A DNA stretch of 9,138 bases from AP-15 sp035509615 (GTDB taxonomy: Bacteria; Pseudomonadota; Alphaproteobacteria; ATCC43930; CGMCC-115725), in contig DATJLK010000147.1 of assembly GCA_035509615.1 (NCBI GenBank), forward strand, positions 1 through 9,138, in the 5' to 3' direction. Position numbers and translations under genes: made by a program. Under the pieces are notes generated by a model that saw nothing but the letters and a program-made list of their open reading frames with translations, ran no database searches and was not told where the DNA came from. Of this stretch, positions 1-5,852 are shown piece by piece. The first letter of the stretch is position 1, and every line of letters starts with the position of its first letter.

Positions 1-374
1 TCCTCACGCGTGAAACGGCGGCGGATCGCCGCCCGCGATTTGCGCAGCGCCGGCGTCGACAGGCGATGGCAGCCCCATAGCGCCCATACGTCGCCAGTCC
101 AGGGATTGACGGCGAAAAAACCGAAGCTGCCTTCTGCCGGCGGATCGTTGATACCGTAGTAGACGAAAAACGGGGGATCAATATCGCCCTGATCATCGAA
201 GGCGTCCAGATGCTTTTCTCTTCCGAAAACAGCCTCAGCTGCCAAACGCTCGGCGATCAGCTCGTCGATTTTCTAAGAGATCTTAGCTTCTCCAGCGGAG
301 ATATTCTGGATTAAGATTATCGAGCCTCCAATCAACGCTAGTGCACAAAGAGCGGATCGACGGATCAGGCTCAC
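1..374 (-). pseudogene. Exported small protein of unknown function, interrupted by an amber codon; runs off window edge
   Basis: I do not recognise the family. A GTG codon at 374-372 has a strong ribosome binding site, GGAGGA at 384-379, four bases upstream. The first 33 codons read as a Sec-type signal peptide: an arginine pair near residue 5, a hydrophobic core at about residues 8-22, and a plausible cleavage after the Ala in NISA. Codon 34 is TAG (275-273). Beyond it the same frame stays open for 90 more codons to the window edge and looks like protein, with KIDELIAERLAAEAVFG just after the stop, then FFAVNPWTGDVWALWGC and a basic tail RKSRAAIRRRF. A CAG to TAG transition would explain the break. 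The start lies inside the end of the neighbouring hydrolase gene, suggesting translational coupling and a shared role. A periplasmic inhibitor or immunity protein for that hydrolase is possible but is only inferred from the layout. The true 3' end is outside the window. Confidence 0.6.
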
Positions 375-1291
375 AGTGTCCTCCAACGAATTGACGAAGA
401 CCACGAATAGTTGCAGCGACGCTGGGGACGTAGGTCGAGATTTTTGCCCCAGTTGTTGTGTCGATCCCGAATTTGCCGCTGTTTTGCAATGCTGCCGCAA
501 ATGCTTCTGGATCGCTTTTACCCTGGATCAACGACCTCGAGGTGGCGATGAAGGATTTCAGGCTGTCGGCATAGCTGGCGAGGTGGCAACTTTAGCTGAG
601 CCCCTCTTGGCCTGCACGTAGCCGGCGGCGTAAGGCGCCGGGTAATGGATGCCGAAATAGTTGTTGCCTTCGCTCGCGAAGTGGTACTTGCCCCAATACG
701 ACTCCAGAGCGGCTACGCCGAGGATGTTCTCGACCGGGATGCCGAGCTGGTCGGCGACCTTTTGCGTGTCGGCGAGATGGGCGTCGACAAAGCGTTCCTT
801 CATCGCCTGGATCGGGTTCATCGGCGCCGCCGCCGGGCGGATGTCGGGGTCTTTGGCGGACCCGCCCGCATCACCGCTATCGGTCCATTCGCCGTCGCCG
901 GGGCCGCCGGCGGGGAGGCGCAGCTCGTCCGGGCGGTACTTGCGCAGCGCGCCGGCCTCGGCGAGCTTTGCCATGCCTTCGGGGGCGATATCCGGCAAGG
1001 CGAGCAGCAGCGCCTGGATGCGGGCCTGGTGCCCTCGCCGGCATTGAGCAGCTTTCTTACGCGCGCGAGGCCACGTCGGCAGCGCTCGATTTCGTCCGGC
1101 GCAGCGTCATAGACGAGGCGGAAGGCCTTGGCCACCTCCGCCTCCGGGCGCAGGCAATAAAACCGGCCCGACGCGGCGACGACCGCCTCGACGAGCGGCA
1201 ACGGCCCGAGCGCGACGCCGTCATCGTCACAGGCGAGCCCGGCCTCACCGCGGGGAACGAGGCGGTGGGCGGGGGCAAACGCGGTGGTCAT
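283..1291 (-). pseudogene. Glucosaminidase-domain (GH73-like) peptidoglycan hydrolase, frameshifted
   Basis: The intact ancestor would have been about 335 residues and would have cut glycan strands of peptidoglycan. The start is ATG at 1291-1289, with GAGGGA at 1303-1298 six bases upstream. Frame one runs to about 1035 and includes VAAFRLVYDA-like helical sequence ending LLNAGEG. A missing base in the CCC at 1032-1034 moves reading to a second frame (HQARIQALLLALPDIAPEGM). That frame holds a linker, LPAGGPGDGEWT, and then the catalytic core: AALESYWG, whose Glu codon at 704-702 is the expected general acid, and NNYFGIHYP. A second missing base near 580-582 puts the rest (ASYADSLKSFIATSRSLIQG, then VPSVAATIRGLR) in a third frame that stops at 283-285. 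VAT(F)ASYADS is restored by adding one T. No signal peptide is visible at the N terminus. The break could be real decay or assembly error; four intact long genes in the same window make widespread sequence error less likely. Confidence 0.85.
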
Positions 1292-1429
1292 TGGGCTTCC
1301 CTCGATGTACAAATGCGCGCAAGCTTATTTGTTCATGATCTGTTTCCAATGCAAGGGCGCGGCTCGCGTGAAACTTTTGCAAGCGCCGGCTGGAGCCGCC
1401 AACAGGCGATTGCGGCAGAGGGGTCAGCG

Positions 1430-2065
1430 ATGGCGACACTCGACGAGATCGTTGCGGCGGCGGCAAAGGTGTTCCGCAGCAAGGGCTATCATGCCGCCAC
1501 GGTGCGCGACATCGCCGAGGCGGTCGGCATCCTGAAGGGCAGCCTCTACCATCATTTCGAGAGCAAGGAAGCGCTGCTCTACCTCGTCGTCAAGGAGCCG
1601 ATCGCGCAGATGTTTCGCACGATCGCCGAAATTGCCGATTCCGATCTCTCCCCGACCGAGAAGTTGCGCCGCGCGATCGCAGCACATCTCGAAGCCTTTG
1701 ACCGGCATTACCCGCATCTTTTCGTTTATTTGCGCGAGCGCGAGTCGGTAAAACGCCGGTTCCGCGAGATGATCGGGTTCTCGCCCAAGGACTATGAGCG
1801 CTGCTGGCAGCAGATCCTGCGCGAAGGGGTGGAGCGCGGCGAATTTCGTGCTGATCTCGATGTGCAGGTGACGTCCTACGGGCTCCTCGGCATGCTGAAC
1901 TGGGCGTATAAATGGTACGATCCGCAGGGCCGGCTCAACGTCAAAGAGGTGGCCCGGGAATTCACCGGGCTGGCGCTCGGCGGTATCAGCGCCTCGACGC
2001 ACACCGCACCTCGCCCCCGACGGCGCACGGCGCGGACAGCAGCGACAAAGTTGCCGTTAAATTGA
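1430..2065 (+). CDS. TetR/AcrR-family transcriptional regulator
   Basis: A 211-residue DNA-binding repressor type, within the usual 190-220 range. The N-terminal TetR_N helix-turn-helix is clear: IVAAAAKVFRSKGY at about residues 7-20, then the HTH at about 24-43 (TVRDIAEAVGILKGSLYHHF), followed by the typical ESKEALL. The C-terminal ligand and dimer domain spans about 55-186 and includes MLNWAYKWYDPQGRLNVKEV, a pattern I associate with lipid- or acyl-CoA-responsive TetR proteins such as the KstR2 group; that comparison is from memory. The last ~25 residues are a basic, low-complexity extension. The start ATG follows GAGGGG at 1418-1423 by six bases. An in-frame ATG at 1349 would add 27 residues and has no comparable ribosome site. 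The gene is followed by a palindrome of TetR-operator form and an amidohydrolase on the same strand, which it probably controls. Its ligand cannot be deduced. Confidence 0.93.
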   Translation: MATLDEIVAAAAKVFRSKGYHAATVRDIAEAVGILKGSLYHHFESKEALLYLVVKEPIAQMFRTIAEIADSDLSPTEKLRRAIAAHLEAFDRHYPHLFVYLRERESVKRRFREMIGFSPKDYERCWQQILREGVERGEFRADLDVQVTSYGLLGMLNWAYKWYDPQGRLNVKEVAREFTGLALGGISASTHTAPRPRRRTARTAATKLPLN

Positions 2066-2106
2066 GCCGGTTGCAAATTGAGCCGGTTGCAAATTGAGCC
2101 AGTTGC
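2059..2106. repeat. Three tandem 16-bp repeats at the TetR stop codon
   Basis: AAATTGAGCCGGTTGC occurs at 2059-2074 and 2075-2090 exactly, and at 2091-2106 with one change (G to A at 2101). The first copy contains the TetR stop codon. Because 16 is not a multiple of three, the TGA of each copy (2063, 2079, 2095) falls in a different forward frame, so all three frames are closed. GCCGGTTGCA at 2082-2091 also has a perfect inverted partner, TGCAACCGGC, at 2128-2137, 36 bases away, so a long-loop hairpin is possible. The function is unknown; it could be a slippage duplication, a protein-binding site cluster or part of a terminator. Confidence 0.9.
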
Positions 2107-2188
2107 GTTGGACTATATCGGCCGCCGTGCAACCGGCCGCGGTGATGGGCTGCAACGCGCCGCCAGATCATAAGCTTCGCTATCTTTG

Positions 2189-2216
2189 TTGACAGCTCCC
2201 GGCGCATGGGCATAGC
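2189..2216 (+). promoter_or_regulatory. Putative sigma70-type promoter for the amidohydrolase
   Basis: A perfect -35 hexamer TTGACA lies at 2189-2194. Sixteen bases further on is CATAGC at 2211-2216, a weak -10 (three of six matches to TATAAT). Transcription would begin around 2222-2225, right at the edge of the palindrome at 2227-2244, so a protein bound there would block initiation. The weak -10 is the main reservation. Confidence 0.5.
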
Positions 2217-2226
2217 GTCATCACCA

Positions 2227-2244
2227 ACCAAACGAGCGTTTGGT
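2227..2244. promoter_or_regulatory. 18-bp perfect palindrome, probable TetR-family operator
   Basis: ACCAAACGAGCGTTTGGT is an exact inverted repeat: two 8-bp arms around a 2-bp centre. Size, symmetry and the CAAACG/CGTTTG half-sites are of the kind commonly bound by TetR-family dimers. It lies 36 bases before the amidohydrolase start, 161 bases after the TetR gene, and just downstream of a TTGACA-type promoter, a good place for repression. I found no second full copy in front of the TetR gene, so the regulator may not control itself through this site. Confidence 0.75.
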
Positions 2245-2280
2245 CTGCTGGGTTCGCCGTTCGCAACAAGGAGCTGGATC

Positions 2281-3405
2281 ATGCGCAACCAGTACAACGT
2301 CATCGATGCCGACGGTCACATCCTCGAACCGCTCGACCTCTGGGACAAATATATCGACCCGAAGTTCCGCGAGCGGGCGCCGCGCATCGTCAAGGGCGAG
2401 AACGGCAAGGAGCGGCTGGTCATCGAGGAGCACCAGGTCGGCGACGGCCGGCTCGGCATCGGCCGGATCGGTGCGGTCGGCGCCCGCCAGGGTGTCGTTG
2501 CCGCCGACACGATGGCCTACAAGGACGGCAAGCCCGGCGGTTTTGACCCGCATGCCCGCATCCCCGATATGGACGCCGACGGCATCGACGCGGCTTTTCT
2601 TTACCCGAGCCTTGGACTGTTCTCGGGCGCGATCCACGATCCCGAACTGGCGGCCGCGACCTGCCGCGCCTACAACCGCTGGCTTGCCGATTACTGCAAG
2701 CCCTACCCGGACCGGCTGTTCGGTGTCGCGATGCTGCCCTTGCAATCGGTCGAGCTGGCGGTCGAGGAAATGAAGTTCGCGCGCAAGCAACTGGGTTTCC
2801 GCGCCGGTTTCATCCGACCCAACCCGTACAGCGACAAAATGATCCACGACGAGCGCTATGAACCGTTCTGGCAGGCGGCGGAGGACCTCGATTTTGCGAT
2901 CGGCTTTCATGAGGGTGCCTCGAGCGGCATGCCGACGGTCGGCGTCGATCGCTTTGACGGCCGCGGCGCCCGTCACATCATCAGCCACACGATGGAAATG
3001 ATGCTCGCCTGCATGAGCGTGATCTGGGGCGGCATCGCCGACCGCCACCCGAAACTGCGCGTCGGCTTTCTCGAATCGGGCGGCGGCTGGATCGCCCCGT
3101 GGCTCGACCGCATGGACCGCCATTTCGACGATCAGGGGTTCAACGATTCCGGGCTGTCAATGCGCCCGAGCGAAATCTTTCAGCGCAATTGCTGGATCTC
3201 GTTCGAGCCGGTCGAGGGCAGCATCAAGGTACTGGCCGACTATATCGGCGCCAACAAGATCCTGTGGGCGACCGATTACCCGCATCCCGACGGGTTTTTC
3301 CCCGGTGCGCCCAAAATGATCATGGATCGCATGGCGGGGCTGTCGGCCGAGACCAAGCATGGCGTGATGGCCGGCGGGGCAATGGGCTTTTACGGGGTCA
3401 GCTGA
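2281..3405 (+). CDS. Amidohydrolase-2 family (PF04909-type) metal-dependent hydrolase or decarboxylase
   Basis: A 374-residue cytoplasmic TIM-barrel enzyme of the group that includes ACMS decarboxylase and related carboxylic-acid decarboxylases and hydrolases. Visible signatures are the N-terminal VIDADGHILEP (Asp9, Asp11, His13), the barrel His in IGFHEGAS (His210), HPKLRVGFLESGGGW (about 256-270) and the metal-binding Asp in ILWATDYPHPD (Asp332). These are in the expected order and spacing for the family. The start is ATG at 2281, preceded by AAGGAG at 2268-2273 with seven bases between; the frame is open further upstream, but that would place the operator inside the gene. The final NxxRLYG-type motif is altered here to GGAMGFYG. 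The substrate is not deducible; proteins of this type often act in degradation of aromatic or other carboxylic compounds. It is probably repressed by the upstream TetR protein and ends before a strong hairpin. Confidence 0.93.
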   Translation: MRNQYNVIDADGHILEPLDLWDKYIDPKFRERAPRIVKGENGKERLVIEEHQVGDGRLGIGRIGAVGARQGVVAADTMAYKDGKPGGFDPHARIPDMDADGIDAAFLYPSLGLFSGAIHDPELAAATCRAYNRWLADYCKPYPDRLFGVAMLPLQSVELAVEEMKFARKQLGFRAGFIRPNPYSDKMIHDERYEPFWQAAEDLDFAIGFHEGASSGMPTVGVDRFDGRGARHIISHTMEMMLACMSVIWGGIADRHPKLRVGFLESGGGWIAPWLDRMDRHFDDQGFNDSGLSMRPSEIFQRNCWISFEPVEGSIKVLADYIGANKILWATDYPHPDGFFPGAPKMIMDRMAGLSAETKHGVMAGGAMGFYGVS

Positions 3406-3435
3406 TACCGGGACGGCTTGACTGCCTGTTGACCG

Positions 3436-3463
3436 TTGCAGGGCCCCTTCCCGGGTCCTGCAA
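3436..3463 (+). terminator. Hairpin, likely terminator after the amidohydrolase
   Basis: TTGCAGGGCCC at 3436-3446 pairs with GGGTCCTGCAA at 3453-3463, giving an 11-bp stem with one G-U pair and a 6-base loop. It starts 30 bases after the amidohydrolase stop. The following bases, TTCTTG, are only partly T-rich, so intrinsic termination is likely but not assured. Confidence 0.6.
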
Positions 3464-3514
3464 TTCTTGCGGTGGTTTGGGGCAGTTCTCGCTTCACGTG
3501 GCGAGATCGGGTGC

Positions 3515-3542
3515 GTCGCGGAGCCCCTGTCGCGGAGCCCCT
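3515..3542. repeat. Two tandem 14-bp direct repeats
   Basis: GTCGCGGAGCCCCT is present twice back to back without mismatch (3515-3528 and 3529-3542). It lies in non-coding sequence and has no evident function; a simple replication-slippage duplication explains it. Confidence 0.85.
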
Positions 3543-3580
3543 GCTGGGTTGCTGCCGGATCCGTTGCCCTGCCAGTCTCC

Positions 3581-3617
3581 ATAATTGACGGTCCATTGAT
3601 AATTGAAGGTGCCATTG
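3581..3617. repeat. Imperfect tandem repeat of 18-19 bp, AT-rich
   Basis: ATAATTGACGGTCCATTG at 3581-3598 is followed directly by ATAATTGAAGGTGCCATTG at 3599-3617, differing by one substitution and one inserted base. ATAATTGA is exact in both. It stands out in the GC-rich spacer. It could be a decayed duplication or a pair of protein-binding sites. Confidence 0.75.
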
Positions 3618-3620
3618 CGA

Positions 3621-3665
3621 GCTGACGCAGCGCACCGGCGGCGGCTTGCCACCGTCAGCGTCAGC
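3621..3665. repeat. 8-bp inverted repeat with a 29-base loop
   Basis: GCTGACGC (3621-3628) and GCGTCAGC (3658-3665) are exact inverted copies. The loop is itself GC-rich and could fold further. It may add to termination of transcripts arriving from either side; there is no T tract, so this is uncertain. Confidence 0.4.
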
Positions 3666-3746
3666 AGCTGCGAGGCGGCAAACCCGGACGATAGCTCTGG
3701 GACCGCACGGCGGCGCGACCGTCAGCGCGATCTTAGAATGGCGGGA

Positions 3747-3776
3747 GCAGAGATCTCTGCCACCTGTCTGTAGGTG
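3747..3776 (-). terminator. Palindrome plus small hairpin just past the phaC stop, weak terminator candidate
   Basis: Reading away from phaC, a 5-bp stem (CACCT and AGGTG at 3761-3776, 6-base loop) is followed by a perfect 14-bp palindrome, GCAGAGATCTCTGC (3747-3760). They begin 10 bases after the phaC stop codon. No run of T follows on the minus strand, so this may be an RNA-end structure rather than a classical terminator. Confidence 0.35.
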
Positions 3777-3786
3777 ACGGCGGGCA

Positions 3787-5622
3787 TCAAACCTCGGCGC
3801 GGACCTTGACATAGGAACCAGGCGCGTCCTCGATCGGCGTCAGCTTGCCGTCGCCGGGCTGACGCGCCGGTACCTCGTCGCCGGCATGCTTTGCGATCCA
3901 ACGCTCCCATACTGGCCACCACGAATCCGGGTGCTGGGTTGCCGATGCCAACCATTCGTCGGGTGTCGGCGGGTTCTTGGCGTTCTCCCAGTGGCCATAT
4001 TTGCCGCCGGGCGGGTTGACCACGCCGGCGATATGGCCGGAAGCAGATAATACGAACTTGACCGGCCCCTGGTAGAGCCGCGTCGCCGAATAGGTCGAGC
4101 GCCAAGGTGCGATGTGATCCTCACGCGTCGACAGGATAAAGGCGGGGATCTTGATTTTGCCGAGATCGATCGGCACGCCGTCGAGGGTTATGCCGCCCGG
4201 TTTCACCAGCAGGTTCTCTTGATACATGTTCCGCAAATAAAAGCTGTGCATTGCCGCCGGCATGCGCGTCGAATCGGCATTCCAGTACAGCAGGTCAAAT
4301 GGAAACGGCGACTTTCCCAACAGATAATTGTTGACCACAAAGGACCAGATCAAATCGTTGGCGCGCAGCATGTTGAATGTCGTCGCCATGTCGCGGCCTT
4401 CGAGATAGCCCTTGGCGTTCATGCGGTCTTCGAGAGCGGCAAGTTGTTCTTCGTCGATAAACACCGAAAGCTCGCCCGCTTCGGCGAAATCGATCATCGT
4501 GACCAGGAATGTGGCGCTTTTGATCCGATTGTCGCGCCGGGTGGCCATCGCGGCGAGCGTGCACGCCAGCAATGTGCCCCCGAGGCAATAGCCGATGGCG
4601 TTCGCCTCGCGCTCGCCGGTCGCCATTGCGATCGCCTCCAATGCGGCAAGCGGGCCCTCGCGCATGTAGTCGGCAAAGCTCTTGGCGGCGAGATGCTCGT
4701 CTGGATTGACCCAGGAGATCACAAACACCGTGTGGCCTTGTCCCACTGCCCAGCGAATAAACGAGTTGTTCGGCCGCAAATCGAGAATATAGAATTTGTT
4801 GATCCACGGCGGGATGATCAGCAACGGGCGGCGCTTGACCGTGACAGTTGTCGGCGTGTACTGAATCAATTGCATAAGATCGTTCTGAAAGACAACCTTG
4901 CCCGGGGTGACGGCGATGTTTTCACCGATCCGGAAGGCTGCCATATCGGTCATTCGAATCGCCAGCCGACCCTTGCCGCGTTCGAGGTCGTCAAGCAGGT
5001 TCTTGAGCCCTTGCAGCAGGTTTTCGCCGCGGCTTTCGATCGTCGCGCGCAAGACCTCGGGGTTGGTCATCAGAAAATTTGACGGCGCGAGCGCATCGAC
5101 AAACTGGCGGGTATAGAAATCGACCTTGCGAGCGGTGCGTTCGTCGATGCCCTCGACCGCGCGCACCGTATTTTGCAGCCAGCGCGCCGTCAGCAAATAA
5201 CTTTGTTTGATGTAGTCAAAGAGTGTGTTGTTGTCCCAGGCAGCATCGCGAAAGCGGCGGTCGCCCTGCGCCGGTTCGATCAGCGGCTCGGCCGGACCAC
5301 CGAGAAAGCGCTGGGCGGTACGCTGCCACAATGTCATGTAGTCGTTCCACAGCGACAGCTGCGCTTGCACGAGACGCGACGGATCGGACATCATCCGCGC
5401 CGTCATTTCAAAAAATGCAGCGCCAATGGCTAGCGGGCTCGCCATGCCGATGCCCTCTTCCATCGGCTGGCGCTTCAGAAATTCGCTGACAAGATGCTGG
5501 CTTTTTTCGGCGACCTCGGCGATGTCGCGGGCGAATTCCTCGGCATCGGGTGGCGCTGCGCCGTCCCGCGGGCTTTGCGGAGGCTGGCTTCGTCCGGGCA
5601 TCATCCCGCCATCGTCGCTCAT
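3787..5622 (-). CDS. phaC: Class I poly(3-hydroxyalkanoate) synthase
   Basis: Polymerises (R)-3-hydroxyacyl-CoA into storage polyester at the surface of cytoplasmic granules, releasing CoA. The 611-residue length fits class I enzymes. Residues 1-110 form a variable N-terminal region. The conserved PhaC N domain follows at about 110-260, then the alpha/beta-hydrolase core, with PPWINKFYILDL near 271-282. The lipase-like box is GYCLGG with nucleophile Cys346. The other triad members are Asp502 (STREDHIAPW) and His530 (SGHIAGVVNPP); their spacing closely matches the Cys319/Asp480/His508 arrangement of the Cupriavidus necator enzyme. SWWPVWERWI near the C terminus is also typical. The ATG at 5622-5620 has GAGGAAG at 5634-5628 five bases upstream. 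No phaA, phaB, phaR or phasin gene is adjacent, so precursor supply and granule proteins must be encoded elsewhere. A 25-bp tandem duplication lies in its upstream region. Confidence 0.97.
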   Translation of the reverse strand: MSDDGGMMPGRSQPPQSPRDGAAPPDAEEFARDIAEVAEKSQHLVSEFLKRQPMEEGIGMASPLAIGAAFFEMTARMMSDPSRLVQAQLSLWNDYMTLWQRTAQRFLGGPAEPLIEPAQGDRRFRDAAWDNNTLFDYIKQSYLLTARWLQNTVRAVEGIDERTARKVDFYTRQFVDALAPSNFLMTNPEVLRATIESRGENLLQGLKNLLDDLERGKGRLAIRMTDMAAFRIGENIAVTPGKVVFQNDLMQLIQYTPTTVTVKRRPLLIIPPWINKFYILDLRPNNSFIRWAVGQGHTVFVISWVNPDEHLAAKSFADYMREGPLAALEAIAMATGEREANAIGYCLGGTLLACTLAAMATRRDNRIKSATFLVTMIDFAEAGELSVFIDEEQLAALEDRMNAKGYLEGRDMATTFNMLRANDLIWSFVVNNYLLGKSPFPFDLLYWNADSTRMPAAMHSFYLRNMYQENLLVKPGGITLDGVPIDLGKIKIPAFILSTREDHIAPWRSTYSATRLYQGPVKFVLSASGHIAGVVNPPGGKYGHWENAKNPPTPDEWLASATQHPDSWWPVWERWIAKHAGDEVPARQPGDGKLTPIEDAPGSYVKVRAEV

Positions 5623-5662
5623 TGCCGCTTCCTCGCCTCTGAGTGCCGCGCCTGCACGCCGC

Positions 5663-5677
5663 GCCGGCGCCGCCGGC
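5663..5677. other. Small GC-rich hairpin upstream of phaC
   Basis: GCCGGC at 5663-5668 and 5672-5677 flank a 3-base loop; each arm is also self-complementary. It falls about 40 bases before the phaC start, so it would be in the leader RNA if transcription begins near the repeats further upstream. A role in translation control is possible but unproven. Confidence 0.35.
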
Positions 5678-5685
5678 TCTTAGCG

Positions 5686-5735
5686 ATCGCCCTTTCGTGC
5701 GATCAAATGTATCGCCTATTCGTGCGATCAAATGT
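5686..5735. repeat. 25-bp tandem duplication in the phaC upstream region
   Basis: Two back-to-back copies, 5686-5710 and 5711-5735. Both begin ATCGCC, then differ at two bases (CT versus TA), and share the 17-bp block TTCGTGCGATCAAATGT. They lie 64-113 bases upstream of the phaC ATG, in the spacer shared with the divergent lipoprotein gene. A very weak promoter-like pair on the phaC strand (TTGATC, 18 bases, TAAGAG at 5682-5677) uses the proximal copy. The repeats could be paired regulator sites or a chance duplication. Confidence 0.85.
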
Positions 5736-5852
5736 GGTGACGCGTCGGACCCGATCTAATACACCAGCGCGGAGCGAAAGTGCAGCGGCGACAGGACTGC
5801 CGTCGATCCGCATGGCGCTTGCGAGTGGGATCTCCTCGTCGGTCGTCTGGTC

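Larger units (their letters stand above)
3406..3786. other. Non-coding spacer between two converging genes
   Basis: This 381-base stretch separates the 3' ends of the amidohydrolase and phaC. I see no credible gene on either strand; open frames here lack family-like sequence and are mostly overhangs of antisense frames of the neighbours. It holds a strong hairpin, two sets of tandem direct repeats, an inverted repeat and a 14-bp palindrome, listed separately. The bases at 3580-3610 are clearly richer in A and T than the surroundings. Confidence 0.7.

Noticed and set aside
273..275. Readthrough or special amino acid at the TAG codon
   Set aside because: No pyrrolysine genes or structure are visible, and the neighbouring gene is also broken, so ordinary nonsense mutation is simpler.
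558..1034. Programmed frameshifting in the hydrolase gene
   Set aside because: Neither junction shows a slippery heptamer with a following hairpin, and two or three separate shifts would be needed.
968..1429. Upstream extension of the TetR reading frame to 968
   Set aside because: It overlaps the hydrolase gene on the other strand, and the TetR fold begins right after the ATG at 1430.
2221..3123. A 300-codon open frame on the minus strand opposite the amidohydrolase
   Set aside because: It mirrors a high-GC gene in another frame, its translation has no recognisable motif, and the plus-strand gene has complete family signatures and a good ribosome site.
4114..5082. A 322-codon open frame on the plus strand inside phaC
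   Set aside because: It is antisense to the conserved catalytic core of phaC and has no ribosome site or family pattern.
5686..5735. CRISPR-like repeats
   Set aside because: The copies are directly adjacent with no spacers, there are only two, and no cas gene is nearby.
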